Shown: positions 16,655 to 25,032 of the stretch, piece by piece
Numbering within the stretch: the first letter of the stretch is position 1
Layout: every line of letters begins with the position of its first letter
Assembly (NCBI GenBank): GCA_938003855.1
Contig: CALKXD010000274.1
Span: forward strand, 1-38,621
Direction of reading: 5' to 3'
Origin: an uncultured Granulosicoccaceae bacterium
GTDB lineage: Bacteria > Pseudomonadota > Gammaproteobacteria > Granulosicoccales > Granulosicoccaceae
Length of the DNA stretch: 38,621 nucleotides
Notes under the pieces: model-generated
Told to the model about the DNA's origin: nothing
The model's database searches: none
Seen by the model: only the letters and a program-made list of their open reading frames with translations
Position numbers and translations under genes: made by a program

Positions 16655-17848
16655 ATGAAATCGATATCACCCATCCATGTCGGCTCTAATGCCGAACGCA
16701 CCAAACTTCACAACCGGCAGGTAGTGCTGCAATGCCTACGCACCTTGCAAACCGCAGGCAGGGCGCAAATAGCGCGCGCCTCAAAGTTAAGTACACAAAC
16801 CGTCAGCAACATTATCAGTGAGCTGCAATCGGAGGGCTGGCTGCTTGAAGCCGGTCGTGTCTCAAAGGGGCGGGGTCTGCCGGCAATTCAGTACAGCATT
16901 CGCCCCACCGCCGCCACCGCGCTGGGCATGGAGATCCGATCTGATGCCGTATTCGCTGCGGTAGTCGATCTGGCCGGCAATACACTTGCAAGTGACCGCA
17001 CACCAGTCACTGACTCCAGACCCGAGCGCGTCGCAGCGGCCGTCTCAAAAATGAAAAGCTCGGTCATCGACAAAGCAAAGATACCGGCGAGCTCGTTGCT
17101 CGGAGCCGGTATCGTTATGCCCGGCCCGTTTGGTCGCGTGGGACTGTCCGACGCCGGCCAATCAACACTGGTGGGATGGCACGATGTCGATCCGCAGGCC
17201 TTGTTCTCCAGGGCATTGAACATTCCCGTGGTGATCGAGCACGATACCATTGCCGCCGTGTTTGCCGAACGCGTCAGCGGCCACGCCATTGACCTGGACT
17301 CCTATGCATTTATCTATTTCGGCACAGGCATCGGCCTGGGTGTGATGGCAAACGGCCAGGTACTGCGCGGAGCGTTTGGCAATGCCGGCGAGTTGGGACA
17401 TGTCGTTATAGAGCGGGGGGGCAACCCGTGCGCCTGTGGCAATTCAGGTTGCCTTGAAACTTACGTCAGCCGATTCTCCCTGCATAAACACCTGGCAAAA
17501 AACAACATCTATGTCAGCGACGGCAACGAGCTTGAAGCGTTATACGACGCTGGCAACCCCCATCTCAATGACTGGCTGGATCATGCCAGTGCACCATTAG
17601 CGCAAGTTATCGGCATGGTGGAAAACCTGTTTGATCCGCAATCTATAATTCTGGGCGGTGCCATGCCGGCTCCGCTGCTCGACTACTTAATCAGCCAGAT
17701 AACACTGGCGCCGGGCTCCATCGCCGATCGCAGCGATCGACTAACACCCAGGGTAGTGCGCGGGAAGTCCGGTCGAATGACTGCGGCATTGGGTGGCGCT
17801 GCAATAATAATCAATGAGCTCTTTGTGCCGCGAATCGCTGCAGCCTGA
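16655..17848 (+). CDS. ROK-family transcriptional regulator (NagC/XylR type)
   Basis: This is a 397-residue protein (from the ATG at 16655) with an N-terminal winged helix (NRQVVLQCLRTLQTAGRAQIARASKLSTQTVSNII in two parts, about residues 20-55, and GWLLEAGRVSKGRG as the wing) and a C-terminal sugar-kinase-like ROK domain. The ROK zinc motif is complete: CACGNSGCLE with cysteines near 258, 260 and 265. The glycine loop FGTGIGLGVM is present. Such proteins are usually repressors released by a sugar or sugar phosphate. An alternative TTG start at 16637 adds six residues. It is divergent from the ABC operon and 20 bases ahead of the PIG-L gene, so it is the probable local regulator of both. Confidence 0.94.
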   Translation: MKSISPIHVGSNAERTKLHNRQVVLQCLRTLQTAGRAQIARASKLSTQTVSNIISELQSEGWLLEAGRVSKGRGLPAIQYSIRPTAATALGMEIRSDAVFAAVVDLAGNTLASDRTPVTDSRPERVAAAVSKMKSSVIDKAKIPASSLLGAGIVMPGPFGRVGLSDAGQSTLVGWHDVDPQALFSRALNIPVVIEHDTIAAVFAERVSGHAIDLDSYAFIYFGTGIGLGVMANGQVLRGAFGNAGELGHVVIERGGNPCACGNSGCLETYVSRFSLHKHLAKNNIYVSDGNELEALYDAGNPHLNDWLDHASAPLAQVIGMVENLFDPQSIILGGAMPAPLLDYLISQITLAPGSIADRSDRLTPRVVRGKSGRMTAALGGAAIIINELFVPRIAAA

Positions 17849-17868
17849 ACACTGACAGGGAAACATCA

Positions 17869-20238
17869 ATGACTGAGACCGCCCGCCAACGGATTATCGC
17901 ACAACAATTCTCACCGCGAATTCTAGAACTGTGGCAAGCACTGCAGGCGCTGAAAAGCTGCGTGTCTTTTATGAATACCGGCGCTCATCCCGATGATGAA
18001 ACCTCCGCGATGCTCGCGGCACTCAGCCTGCGAGACGGGATCAAAATCTCCTATGCCTGCGCCAACCGCGGCGAAGGTGGTCAAAACGATATTGGCGCTC
18101 AGACAACCTGTGATCTCGGTGTGCTGCGCACCGCAGAGATGGAACAAGCCGCAGACGCATTGAACTTAAACATGTACTGGCTAAGTGAGTCGCCGGAGGA
18201 CTCAATCTTTGATTTCGGTTTTTCCAAAAGCGGTGTTGAAACACTAGCCAAGTGGGGCTACCAACGTACCCTGCTCCGCTTTGTAGAAATCGTACGCCTG
18301 GAAAAACCCGACATCCTCTGCCCGACGTTTCTAGATATACCCGGACAACACGGCCACCACCGCGCGATGACACAACTGGCGCACACCGTCGTCGTCGCAG
18401 CAGCAGACGCGAGCTTCAATGGTGTAACACTTGCGCCCTGGCAAATTAAAAAAATGTACCTTCCTGCCTGGAGTGGTGCCGGTGACGCTTATGATGACGA
18501 TCTTCCCCCGCCTGCCGCTACGCTGGTGGTTCAAGCCAGCGGCGAAGATCCGGTCAGTGGCTGGACCTACGAGCAGATCGGCCAGCACTCCCGACGGTTC
18601 CATCTGACACAGGGCATGGGGCGCTGGGTGTCTCCCGGCCAGGAGCGGAATTGGCCTCTGCACCTGTGTTACTCACACACTGCCGAGACCGACTCATCTC
18701 TGATGTCAGCGCTACCGGCAACCCTTGACCGGCTTGCCGCCTTTGCCAACGCACCGGCAATAGCCGCTACTCTGGAACAAGCACAATCTGAAATCACCAG
18801 AGCACTGGATGCTTTTCCCGCCTGCGACAAAGTTCGCAAAGCCGCATCAAGGGCCTTAACCCTTATCCGCGACGCCGAAAAAAACTGTCCACAGACCGCC
18901 AGAGCCGAGGTCATACACCGACTTCAGGATAAATCCAACCAACTGGCCCGGGTCATCAGACTGGCCTCACGTGTCAGTGCACGCGGATGGCTGGCCACAG
19001 ACACATTGCACACTGGCGACTCCATTCCTCTGCAGCTGGAGTCAACCAGCGGCGACGCCGATGCACTTGAGGTATCGATTCAGGTACCGGCCGGCTGGAC
19101 ACACACGGGTAACAGCGTAACCGCTACCGATGCGGCACAATCGCATAACAATTATCCAGCCATTTACCAGCCTCACAACCCTGCCGATCCATCACTGCAG
19201 GTAAGCCTGACTGTCGACGGCCAGACATCCGTCACAAACATAGCACTGGAATCAAGCCCGCTGCTGCTGCCGGCGTTGTCTGCCAGGCTTGACCCTGAGT
19301 CCGCCGTGCTGAATACCCTAACCGACAACCGGAAAATCACACTGACTCTCGGCGATCAGCATCCGGCGAGCGCCACAGCCTCGTTAAAACTTCCAGACGG
19401 GTGGCGCAGTGAACGCAGCGGCAATGGCTTTGACATTCACGCCCCTGACAACATCGCCCCCGGACTGTATACAGCAGCACTGCTACTCGACGGACAACCG
19501 GCCAGTGTCGCCAACGTATTTAAATACCCGCATATAAAACCGTGCATGCGCACCTATCCCGCAGAGTTGTCCATCAGAGTACTTGATGTGGCCATCCCGG
19601 ATGTCCGCATCGCCTACGTCGGCGGTGGCAATGACCGCGTGCCACACTGGCTCTCGACAATCGGCCTGTCCATCACCGAACTCACCGATGCAGACCTTAC
19701 AAGTGACTCGGCACTGGCACTGTTCGATACCTTGATCATCGGGCTGTTCGCCATACGCACCAGACCGACGCTACAACACATCATACCCGCCATTCACGAC
19801 TGGGTAGAGCGCGGCGGCAATCTGCTTACGCTGTATCATCGACCCTGGGACGACTGGAACGAACACACCATTCCGCCAAAGCGCCTCCGTATAGGAAAGC
19901 CCTCTCTGCGCTGGCGCGTCACCGATGAAAACGCCACGGTGACGCACTTGCTACCAAAGCACTCACTGCTGAACATCCCCAACCGGATCAATGATTCAGA
20001 CTGGCAACACTGGCACAAGGAGCGCGGACTCTATTTTGCCAGCGAATGGGACGACAGCTATGAGGCCTTATTATCCATGGCCGATCCAGATGAAGCCGCG
20101 CATCATGGTGCGCTAGTCAGTGCACGCATTGGGCGGGGCCGGCACACGCATACCTCGTTAATCCTGCACCACCAGATGGAAAAACTGATCCCCGGTGGTT
20201 TCAGACTGATGGCAAACCTTGTCGCCGGATCAGCCTAG
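17869..20238 (+). CDS. PIG-L family deacetylase with C-terminal amidotransferase-like domain
   Basis: This is a large (789-residue) cytoplasmic protein whose first 260 residues form a PIG-L/LmbE zinc deacetylase domain. The metal motif AHPDDE is at 39-44, NRGEGGQND at 66-74 and the third ligand region is GQHGHHR at 159-165. PIG-L enzymes remove N-acetyl groups from GlcNAc-type conjugates (BshB, MshB, DacB). Residues about 380-545 look like beta-sandwich domains, and 570-789 resemble a class-I glutamine-amidotransferase/ThuA-like fold (IRIAYVGG-type start VRIAYVGGGNDRVPHWL, then FDTLIIGLFAIR, WVERGGNLLTLYH). No signal peptide is present. It follows the ROK gene by 20 bases with an AGGGAAA ribosome site. 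Its role is probably to deacylate the compound imported by the facing ABC system. Confidence 0.9.
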   Translation: MTETARQRIIAQQFSPRILELWQALQALKSCVSFMNTGAHPDDETSAMLAALSLRDGIKISYACANRGEGGQNDIGAQTTCDLGVLRTAEMEQAADALNLNMYWLSESPEDSIFDFGFSKSGVETLAKWGYQRTLLRFVEIVRLEKPDILCPTFLDIPGQHGHHRAMTQLAHTVVVAAADASFNGVTLAPWQIKKMYLPAWSGAGDAYDDDLPPPAATLVVQASGEDPVSGWTYEQIGQHSRRFHLTQGMGRWVSPGQERNWPLHLCYSHTAETDSSLMSALPATLDRLAAFANAPAIAATLEQAQSEITRALDAFPACDKVRKAASRALTLIRDAEKNCPQTARAEVIHRLQDKSNQLARVIRLASRVSARGWLATDTLHTGDSIPLQLESTSGDADALEVSIQVPAGWTHTGNSVTATDAAQSHNNYPAIYQPHNPADPSLQVSLTVDGQTSVTNIALESSPLLLPALSARLDPESAVLNTLTDNRKITLTLGDQHPASATASLKLPDGWRSERSGNGFDIHAPDNIAPGLYTAALLLDGQPASVANVFKYPHIKPCMRTYPAELSIRVLDVAIPDVRIAYVGGGNDRVPHWLSTIGLSITELTDADLTSDSALALFDTLIIGLFAIRTRPTLQHIIPAIHDWVERGGNLLTLYHRPWDDWNEHTIPPKRLRIGKPSLRWRVTDENATVTHLLPKHSLLNIPNRINDSDWQHWHKERGLYFASEWDDSYEALLSMADPDEAAHHGALVSARIGRGRHTHTSLILHHQMEKLIPGGFRLMANLVAGSA

Positions 20239-20272
20239 CCACAAGGTGGTTTCAGGATACCTCGACACCACC

Positions 20273-20302
20273 GGTCTAAAACCAGAGCTCTGGTTTTAGA
20301 CC
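20273..20302. terminator. 30-bp perfect palindrome after the PIG-L gene (probable bidirectional terminator)
   Basis: The arm GGTCTAAAACCAGAG (20273-20287) is followed at once by its exact reverse complement CTCTGGTTTTAGACC (20288-20302), 34 bases after the PIG-L stop. In RNA it would make a hairpin of about 13 bp with a small loop, having internal A and U runs. No long T-tract follows, so it may stabilise the 3' end or bind a dimeric protein rather than act as a standard terminator. Confidence 0.6.
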
Positions 20303-21254
20303 ACTGACAACCACACTAGAGTCGACCACCGGCATACAAAGATACCAAACCCACCGTCCCTCCCACTGATACTTTGCACTCGCCGCGTGTTAAATATGCC
20401 GAAAATATAGAGACTCTTGTCACACTATATTAATCGACAGCCGTACCAGTCGTCTTATAGGAAACACCACAAATTACCGTTCCTGCTGCCGATCATAGAG
20501 CCCGCTATTAACAGGGGAGAGTGACGCCATGGCCAGATTAATCTCCAAGTGCCGTTGAGTTAGCCCCCGGGCGCAGGATCCGACGGTAGGTATTTGCCAG
20601 CAGCAGACCGATTCAACGATAACAGCATCAGTAGCTAATGGCCGTTTTCAAAACCTGTACCTGCCGCTGATCTATCCCTATGACAATTCCGTGATAGGGT
20701 ATTTTACTTTGTCACTGACGTGCCACCAGCGCAAGGCAAGCATACTGACATGTCAACCTAAACGATAGAGCTGTTGTACTCGACGCTTTAGTTCATGACA
20801 TTGAACTATGACCTACCTACTGGCTCATATTTGGCAATGATATTGAACAACGCCGACACCATAAGTTGACATAACATCACTTGTCTTCTGACAGCAAACC
20901 GTAATAAATATTGTAAAAACTGAACATCAACATGCTGACACTATCGCGAACCATGTTTCAATGCAGCACAACAACCAGGCACACACGTGATACTCAGATC
21001 GGTCGCAACATCAGTTCCTAACCACACTGACCCATTCACCAACATGGAGTTACCCCGCAATGAGTCCATTGCCACTGCATCAGCAACTACGCAACCGGCA
21101 ACACGGCATCGCCGGGCGAACACCAACACAGGACAGCGGTGCTTTGGCAGCCATGTAAGAACATCGATCAGCACTCATCACGCACCACCCGTGCGAACGT
21201 GGAACAGTATAGCCAAGGTAGTTTTTGCGCCTGAATCAAATGAACCGTAAGTAA
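20303..21254. other. Long intergenic region, no gene recognised
   Basis: About 950 bases with no convincing gene. An 87-codon plus-strand frame (20987-21250, GTG start) ends four bases before the glycosyltransferase but has a Thr/His/Asn-rich, chance-like composition and no ribosome site. A well-placed AGGGGAGAG precedes an ATG at 20529 that encodes only MARLISKCR before TGA, possibly a leader peptide. AT-rich stretches at 20380-20430 and 20820-20930 could hold promoters. Confidence 0.45.
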
Positions 21255-22232
21255 ATGATTTTATCTATAATTATCCCAGTGAAAAACGATGCAGCCAACT
21301 TACAGGCCTGCCTGCAGTCAATCAAAGATGCTCACACGCACGGCATCGACTACGAAATTATAGTCATCGACAACGGCTCCGACGACAACACCTTAGCCGT
21401 CGCCCAGCAGTACACGTCAAATACCAGGGTTGTTCCTGACGCTACCGTTGCAGCGCTTCGCAATATCGGTGCAGAGAAATCCAGCGGCACCCTACTGGCT
21501 TTCCTGGATTCTGATTGCACAGTAAGCGAGAACTGGTTCAAGCAAATTGACCACTACAGTCAGGATGACACCACCATCTGCTTTGGCAGTCCACCGGACA
21601 TTCCCGCTAGTGCCACCTGGGTCCAGCGCTGCTGGTACCAGATCAGGCGCAAAGGGTCGGCTGAGGACGGAGCATTTCCCATCGAGTGGCTCGAATCAAT
21701 GAACCTTTTTGTCAGGCGCTCGGCATTTAATGCGATCGGCGGCTTCGATGAGAGCATGGTCACCTGCGAGGACTACGATCTGTGCATGCGCCTGAAAAGC
21801 CATGGCGCTATTGTGTGTGACAGCAGCATTGTCGCTATTCATCACGGTGAAGCTGCAACACCGCTGCATTTTTATCAGAAAGAACGCTGGCGCGGCATCA
21901 GTAATGTACAGAGCTTCAGAAAGCACGGCTACAACCTGGCGGAGTTACCCAGCTTGCTGTTTCCCCTTGTGCAACTGATCCTGGTAGCCGTGGCGTCGCT
22001 GACATTGGCACTATCGCTCGGTGGCGTCTTTCCACTGACCTGGTGGATCGCGGGCGTGGTAGTCTGGCAAGCTCCTCTGCTGTTACTGGCGTTCAGGAAA
22101 AAAGACCACGACGCCGGAATGCAGCAAGCCATCGGCATCAGCCTGTTGGTGAACATCTACCTTGTTGCCAGAGGGATATCCTTATTCACTGGAGCTTCCT
22201 GGGCCAATCAGACTGCAGTGAAAACTGCCTGA
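21255..22232 (+). CDS. Family 2 glycosyltransferase, membrane-anchored
   Basis: This is a GT-A fold glycosyltransferase, 325 residues. The start MILSIIIPVKNDAANLQACLQ and the nucleotide-sugar motifs VIDNGSDDNTLAVAQQY (37-53), VAALRNIGAEKSSGTLLAFLDSDCTV with the DxD-type DSD at 85-87, and GGFDESMVTCEDYDLCMRL (about 162-180, with the ED catalytic pair) are all classical GT2. Two hydrophobic segments near the C-terminus (about 230-255 and 258-278) anchor it to the membrane with the catalytic domain in the cytoplasm. No other polysaccharide gene is adjacent and no strong ribosome site is seen before the ATG. The acceptor is unknown. Confidence 0.92.
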   Translation: MILSIIIPVKNDAANLQACLQSIKDAHTHGIDYEIIVIDNGSDDNTLAVAQQYTSNTRVVPDATVAALRNIGAEKSSGTLLAFLDSDCTVSENWFKQIDHYSQDDTTICFGSPPDIPASATWVQRCWYQIRRKGSAEDGAFPIEWLESMNLFVRRSAFNAIGGFDESMVTCEDYDLCMRLKSHGAIVCDSSIVAIHHGEAATPLHFYQKERWRGISNVQSFRKHGYNLAELPSLLFPLVQLILVAVASLTLALSLGGVFPLTWWIAGVVVWQAPLLLLAFRKKDHDAGMQQAIGISLLVNIYLVARGISLFTGASWANQTAVKTA

Positions 22233-22375
22233 CTCAGCAGCTTACCCGCAATCAGCTGTTAGCTCTGCAACGCGAGGTCGATGCAGGGAGTGTGCTCCGC
22301 CTGCTTGCTCAGCCAGCCGCAATCAGCTAGCGCCCTTCGAGTATGCCACCCGCGCGTCCCAATCCTTCGCACACC

Positions 22376-22603
22376 TTAATTCGCCGTTTTATTTTCGCGA
22401 CTGCGTTTGTTTTTTTTGGTCTGTTGTTGATGAAACTCAGCAAGCTGAGTCGAAGCCCAGGCCTGCGCCTCCTCCTCAGTGGCAAAGCCGTCCTGCTTTT
22501 TAGACGTGCTGGTTTTTCTCGCCGAAACCCGTCTTAGTATTTCTGCACTCCAGGCCCCCTCGACCTCCTGCAATCGGCTAGTGTATTTTTTACTTTGTTT
22601 CAA
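22376..22603 (-). CDS. DUF3622 family small protein
   Basis: This is a 75-residue, highly charged protein starting at a TTG (22603). The pattern KKYTSRLQEVEGAWSAEILRRV followed by KTSTSKKQDGFATEEEAQAWA matches the DUF3622 family of small gammaproteobacterial proteins (an SAEI-x-RRxSx(R/K)KT core and a GFATE-x-EAQ-W helix). Function is unknown. The C-terminus is Lys/Arg-rich (QQQTKKNKRSRENK). It lies 16 bases after a probable 49-codon gene on the same strand and converges on the glycosyltransferase gene. Confidence 0.75.
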   Translation of the reverse strand: MKQSKKYTSRLQEVEGAWSAEILRRVSARKTSTSKKQDGFATEEEAQAWASTQLAEFHQQQTKKNKRSRENKTAN

Positions 22604-22619
22604 TAGATTCTCAAGTTAG

Positions 22620-22769
22620 TTATTCAGCGCCCTCATCGTCCAGCGCACCTTCACCGGTGATATCATTCCGTTCACCTGATGAGAACTCGCTTTCCGCAAT
22701 CGAAAACAGCCAGCTCCGCTGCGCTGGTGATAAGGTGGCACCGGCATAATCCCGTGCCACCGGCGACAT
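22620..22769 (-). CDS. Hypothetical small acidic protein (49 aa) upstream of DUF3622
   Basis: A 49-codon frame from an ATG at 22769 to TAA at 22620 would encode a protein starting MSPVARDYAGATLSPAQRSW, followed by LFSIAESEFSSGERNDI and an acidic tail ending LDDEGAE. An in-frame TAA lies two codons upstream of the ATG, so the frame is bounded. The composition is protein-like (amphipathic SPAQRSWLFSIAESEF helix, acidic tail). It is 16 bases ahead of the DUF3622 start on the same strand, suggesting a two-gene unit. No clear Shine-Dalgarno is seen and I recognise no family, so it remains tentative. Confidence 0.42.
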   Translation of the reverse strand: MSPVARDYAGATLSPAQRSWLFSIAESEFSSGERNDITGEGALDDEGAE

Positions 22770-23134
22770 TGTCGTTTAGCGGCTGGTACAACAGGGTTTA
22801 CATGATACGACGGAGATAGACGCGAAGGTAAAAGGCAGACGTTGGACTCTGCACCATCCAGCCGGCGGTATTATTGATGCAAAGGGTGCATAACACAATA
22901 TACCCCCACGACCTCCTCTGACCTGCGCGCCTGTCCCGCGACACCGTAACAGGCCCCCGGCCCGTTCAGTGGTTTCACCCCGCCATCGACGCCGGATTTC
23001 GATTTACAAGCCTGTACGTATTGCTTAGGATGCCCCAACATACTCCAGGTACCAGAGATGAAACAGACAATCCACACAAACCACACACCTCACCCGGTGT
23101 GGCAACGACCATCAACTTTAAAGCCGGTACACTG
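22770..23134. other. Intergenic region, no gene seen
   Basis: There are 365 bases between divergent genes. The oxygenase frame is open upstream to 23021, but those 38 codons (Pro/Thr/His-rich) are not family-like. No RNA gene or clear promoter was recognised. Confidence 0.45.
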
Positions 23135-24151
23135 ATGCTACCGGTACTCGATATTGCCAATTACCTCCAAGCCCCGGACAGCGATCAGGGACGTGCATTT
23201 GTACAGCAACTGCGAGACACCTGCCATGGCCCTGGATTCTTTTATTTAACCGGCCACGGCGTTGACCCGCAACTCGACCGGAACACACTCGATGTTGCCA
23301 ACCGCTTTTTTGATTTACCAGACAAACAGCGCGAAGCACTGGCAATCGGCAATTCCCCGCACTTCCGCGGTTACACGCTGTTAAAAAACGAGATGACAAA
23401 TGGCCGCATCGACTGGCGCGATCAGATCGATATCGGCCCGGACGAAGCAACCCCCGAATTAACCCCGGGCGCTCCACCATGGCTGCAACTGCGCGGCCCG
23501 AACCAGTGGCCGGACAGCCTGCCCGATATGCCTGACATTGTCACCGACTGGATGAGCCACATCCACCCCGTTGGAATGGCACTGATGCAGGCGTTGGCAA
23601 CCGGCCTTGGACAACGCGCTGATTTTTTCGACGATCGCATGACACCTGATGCCTACACCCGGGTGAAAATCATTCGCTATCCTGCACAGCCGGAAAACGA
23701 CGGTAGTGGACAGGGGCTGGGATTGCATCACGATTCCGGCATCATGACTTTCATCCTGCAAGATGAAATTCCCGGGCTGCAAGTAATGAGCGAGGGCAAA
23801 TTAGTAGATGTCAAATCTATGCCGGGAGCATACGTCGTAAACCTCGGAGAGATGATGCAATCGGCAACTAACGGTTACTTGCGCGCAACAAAGCACCAGG
23901 TGGTCAGCCCGCCAGCCGGTAGGCAACGGATTTCTGTCGCCTACTTTATGAACCCACGACTCGATGCGCGCTTCGAACCCATCAGCCTGCCGGCAGATCT
24001 CGCGGCAATGGCAGAGGGCGGGCAGAACGCCGATCCGGGTGATCCGGTATTCGCAACTTTCGGCGCAAACACCCTGAAAATCAGAATGCGATCGCACCCG
24101 GATGTCACCGAAGCTTTTTACCGCGACGTCAAGCTCACCGATCTCGACTAA
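23135..24151 (+). CDS. 2-oxoglutarate/Fe(II)-dependent oxygenase, isopenicillin N synthase-like
   Basis: This is a 338-residue non-haem iron oxygenase. I choose the ATG at 23135 because MLPVLDIANYL is the standard start of the family (DIOX_N domain with HGPGFFYLTGHGV at 31-43). The iron triad is H198-x-D200 (GLGLHHDSGIMTFILQD) and H254 (RATKHQVVSP), and the 2-oxoglutarate motif RxS is R265/S267 (QRISVAYFMNP). Family members hydroxylate, desaturate or cyclise small molecules, including ethylene-forming and plant-type oxidases; the substrate is unknown here. The segment ENDGSGQGLGLHHD is typical of bacterial IPNS-like proteins. An SDR gene follows after 131 bases on the same strand. Confidence 0.93.
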   Translation: MLPVLDIANYLQAPDSDQGRAFVQQLRDTCHGPGFFYLTGHGVDPQLDRNTLDVANRFFDLPDKQREALAIGNSPHFRGYTLLKNEMTNGRIDWRDQIDIGPDEATPELTPGAPPWLQLRGPNQWPDSLPDMPDIVTDWMSHIHPVGMALMQALATGLGQRADFFDDRMTPDAYTRVKIIRYPAQPENDGSGQGLGLHHDSGIMTFILQDEIPGLQVMSEGKLVDVKSMPGAYVVNLGEMMQSATNGYLRATKHQVVSPPAGRQRISVAYFMNPRLDARFEPISLPADLAAMAEGGQNADPGDPVFATFGANTLKIRMRSHPDVTEAFYRDVKLTDLD

Positions 24152-24282
24152 TACCGGGCGCTGCGCATTTCGTCGTGGCGGAGTATCACCATAGCGCAAG
24201 AGAGTTCACAACAACACCGTCCTTACCAGTGCTTTGCAGGCAGGGACCTGCCTAAGCACTCAACAACTTCGAGGGTGCGCTA

Positions 24283-25032
24283 ATGCTACTCACCAACAAA
24301 ACCGTGCTGGTCACAGGCGCTGGCCGTGGCATCGGACAGGCAATTGTTACCACCGCCAGACGCGAGGGTGCACAAGTTATTGCCCACCTGGGGCGCAGGC
24401 CGGGAGATCAGCCACCTGAAGCATCGAACCCCCACCCTGACCTGTATCAACTCTACGGCGATCTGACCAGCACGGCCGACGTGGATTCTATTTGGGCTTC
24501 AGCACTTGCCTGGCGCGGTCGCGTTGATGTGCTGATCAATAACGCCGGCATTTATACGCCATCCCCGATCAACGATATCGACCAATGGGAGACTGGCTGG
24601 AAAGCTAATCTGCAGGTAAACCTTGAGGCTCCGGCCCGCTTTTGCAGGCACGCCATTCAACACTTTGAAGCCAGCGGCGAAGGAATCATCATAAACATGG
24701 CAAGCCGATCTTCGCACCGTGGGGATGACGCCGAGCATCTTGCGTATGGTGCCACCAAAGGTGGCCTCCTCGCTTTAACCAAAGGGATCTCCCGTAGCTT
24801 TGCCAGTCGCGGCACACTGGCTTACGCAATCGCACCGGCATGGGTCAGAACGGAGATGGCCGAAATGCATATCGCAAACGTGGGAGAACAGCAAATCATC
24901 GCCGCATTGCCTATGCGCGAGATTACTCCACCTTCAGACGTTGCCGAAACTGTGGTGTTTCTGGCGTCCGGACGTGCCCGACATGCAACCGGCTGTACGG
25001 TCGATATCACCGGTGCTGACTACGTCCGTTGA
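24283..25032 (+). CDS. Short-chain dehydrogenase/reductase (FabG-like)
   Basis: This is a classical SDR of 249 residues, NAD(P)-dependent. The Rossmann motif is TGAGRGIG (11-18), the structural motif NNAG is at 86-89, and the catalytic Tyr155-x-x-x-Lys159 (AYGATKGG) is preceded by the Ser of NMASRSS near 141-144. The C-terminal PSDVAETVVFLASGRARHATG and DITGADYVR are the usual 3-oxoacyl-ACP-reductase-like ending. A GAGGG ribosome site precedes the ATG by about eight bases. The position after the 2OG oxygenase suggests oxidation of an alcohol that the oxygenase makes, but this is inference. Confidence 0.94.
   Translation: MLLTNKTVLVTGAGRGIGQAIVTTARREGAQVIAHLGRRPGDQPPEASNPHPDLYQLYGDLTSTADVDSIWASALAWRGRVDVLINNAGIYTPSPINDIDQWETGWKANLQVNLEAPARFCRHAIQHFEASGEGIIINMASRSSHRGDDAEHLAYGATKGGLLALTKGISRSFASRGTLAYAIAPAWVRTEMAEMHIANVGEQQIIAALPMREITPPSDVAETVVFLASGRARHATGCTVDITGADYVR

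Noticed and set aside
20941-21250. Open frames on both strands before the glycosyltransferase (87 and 77 codons)
   Set aside because: They overlap each other, lack ribosome sites and have Thr/His- or Val/Cys-skewed compositions.
23021-23134. N-terminal extension of the 2OG oxygenase
   Set aside because: The 38 residues are Pro/Thr/His-rich and precede the conserved family start LPVLDI.
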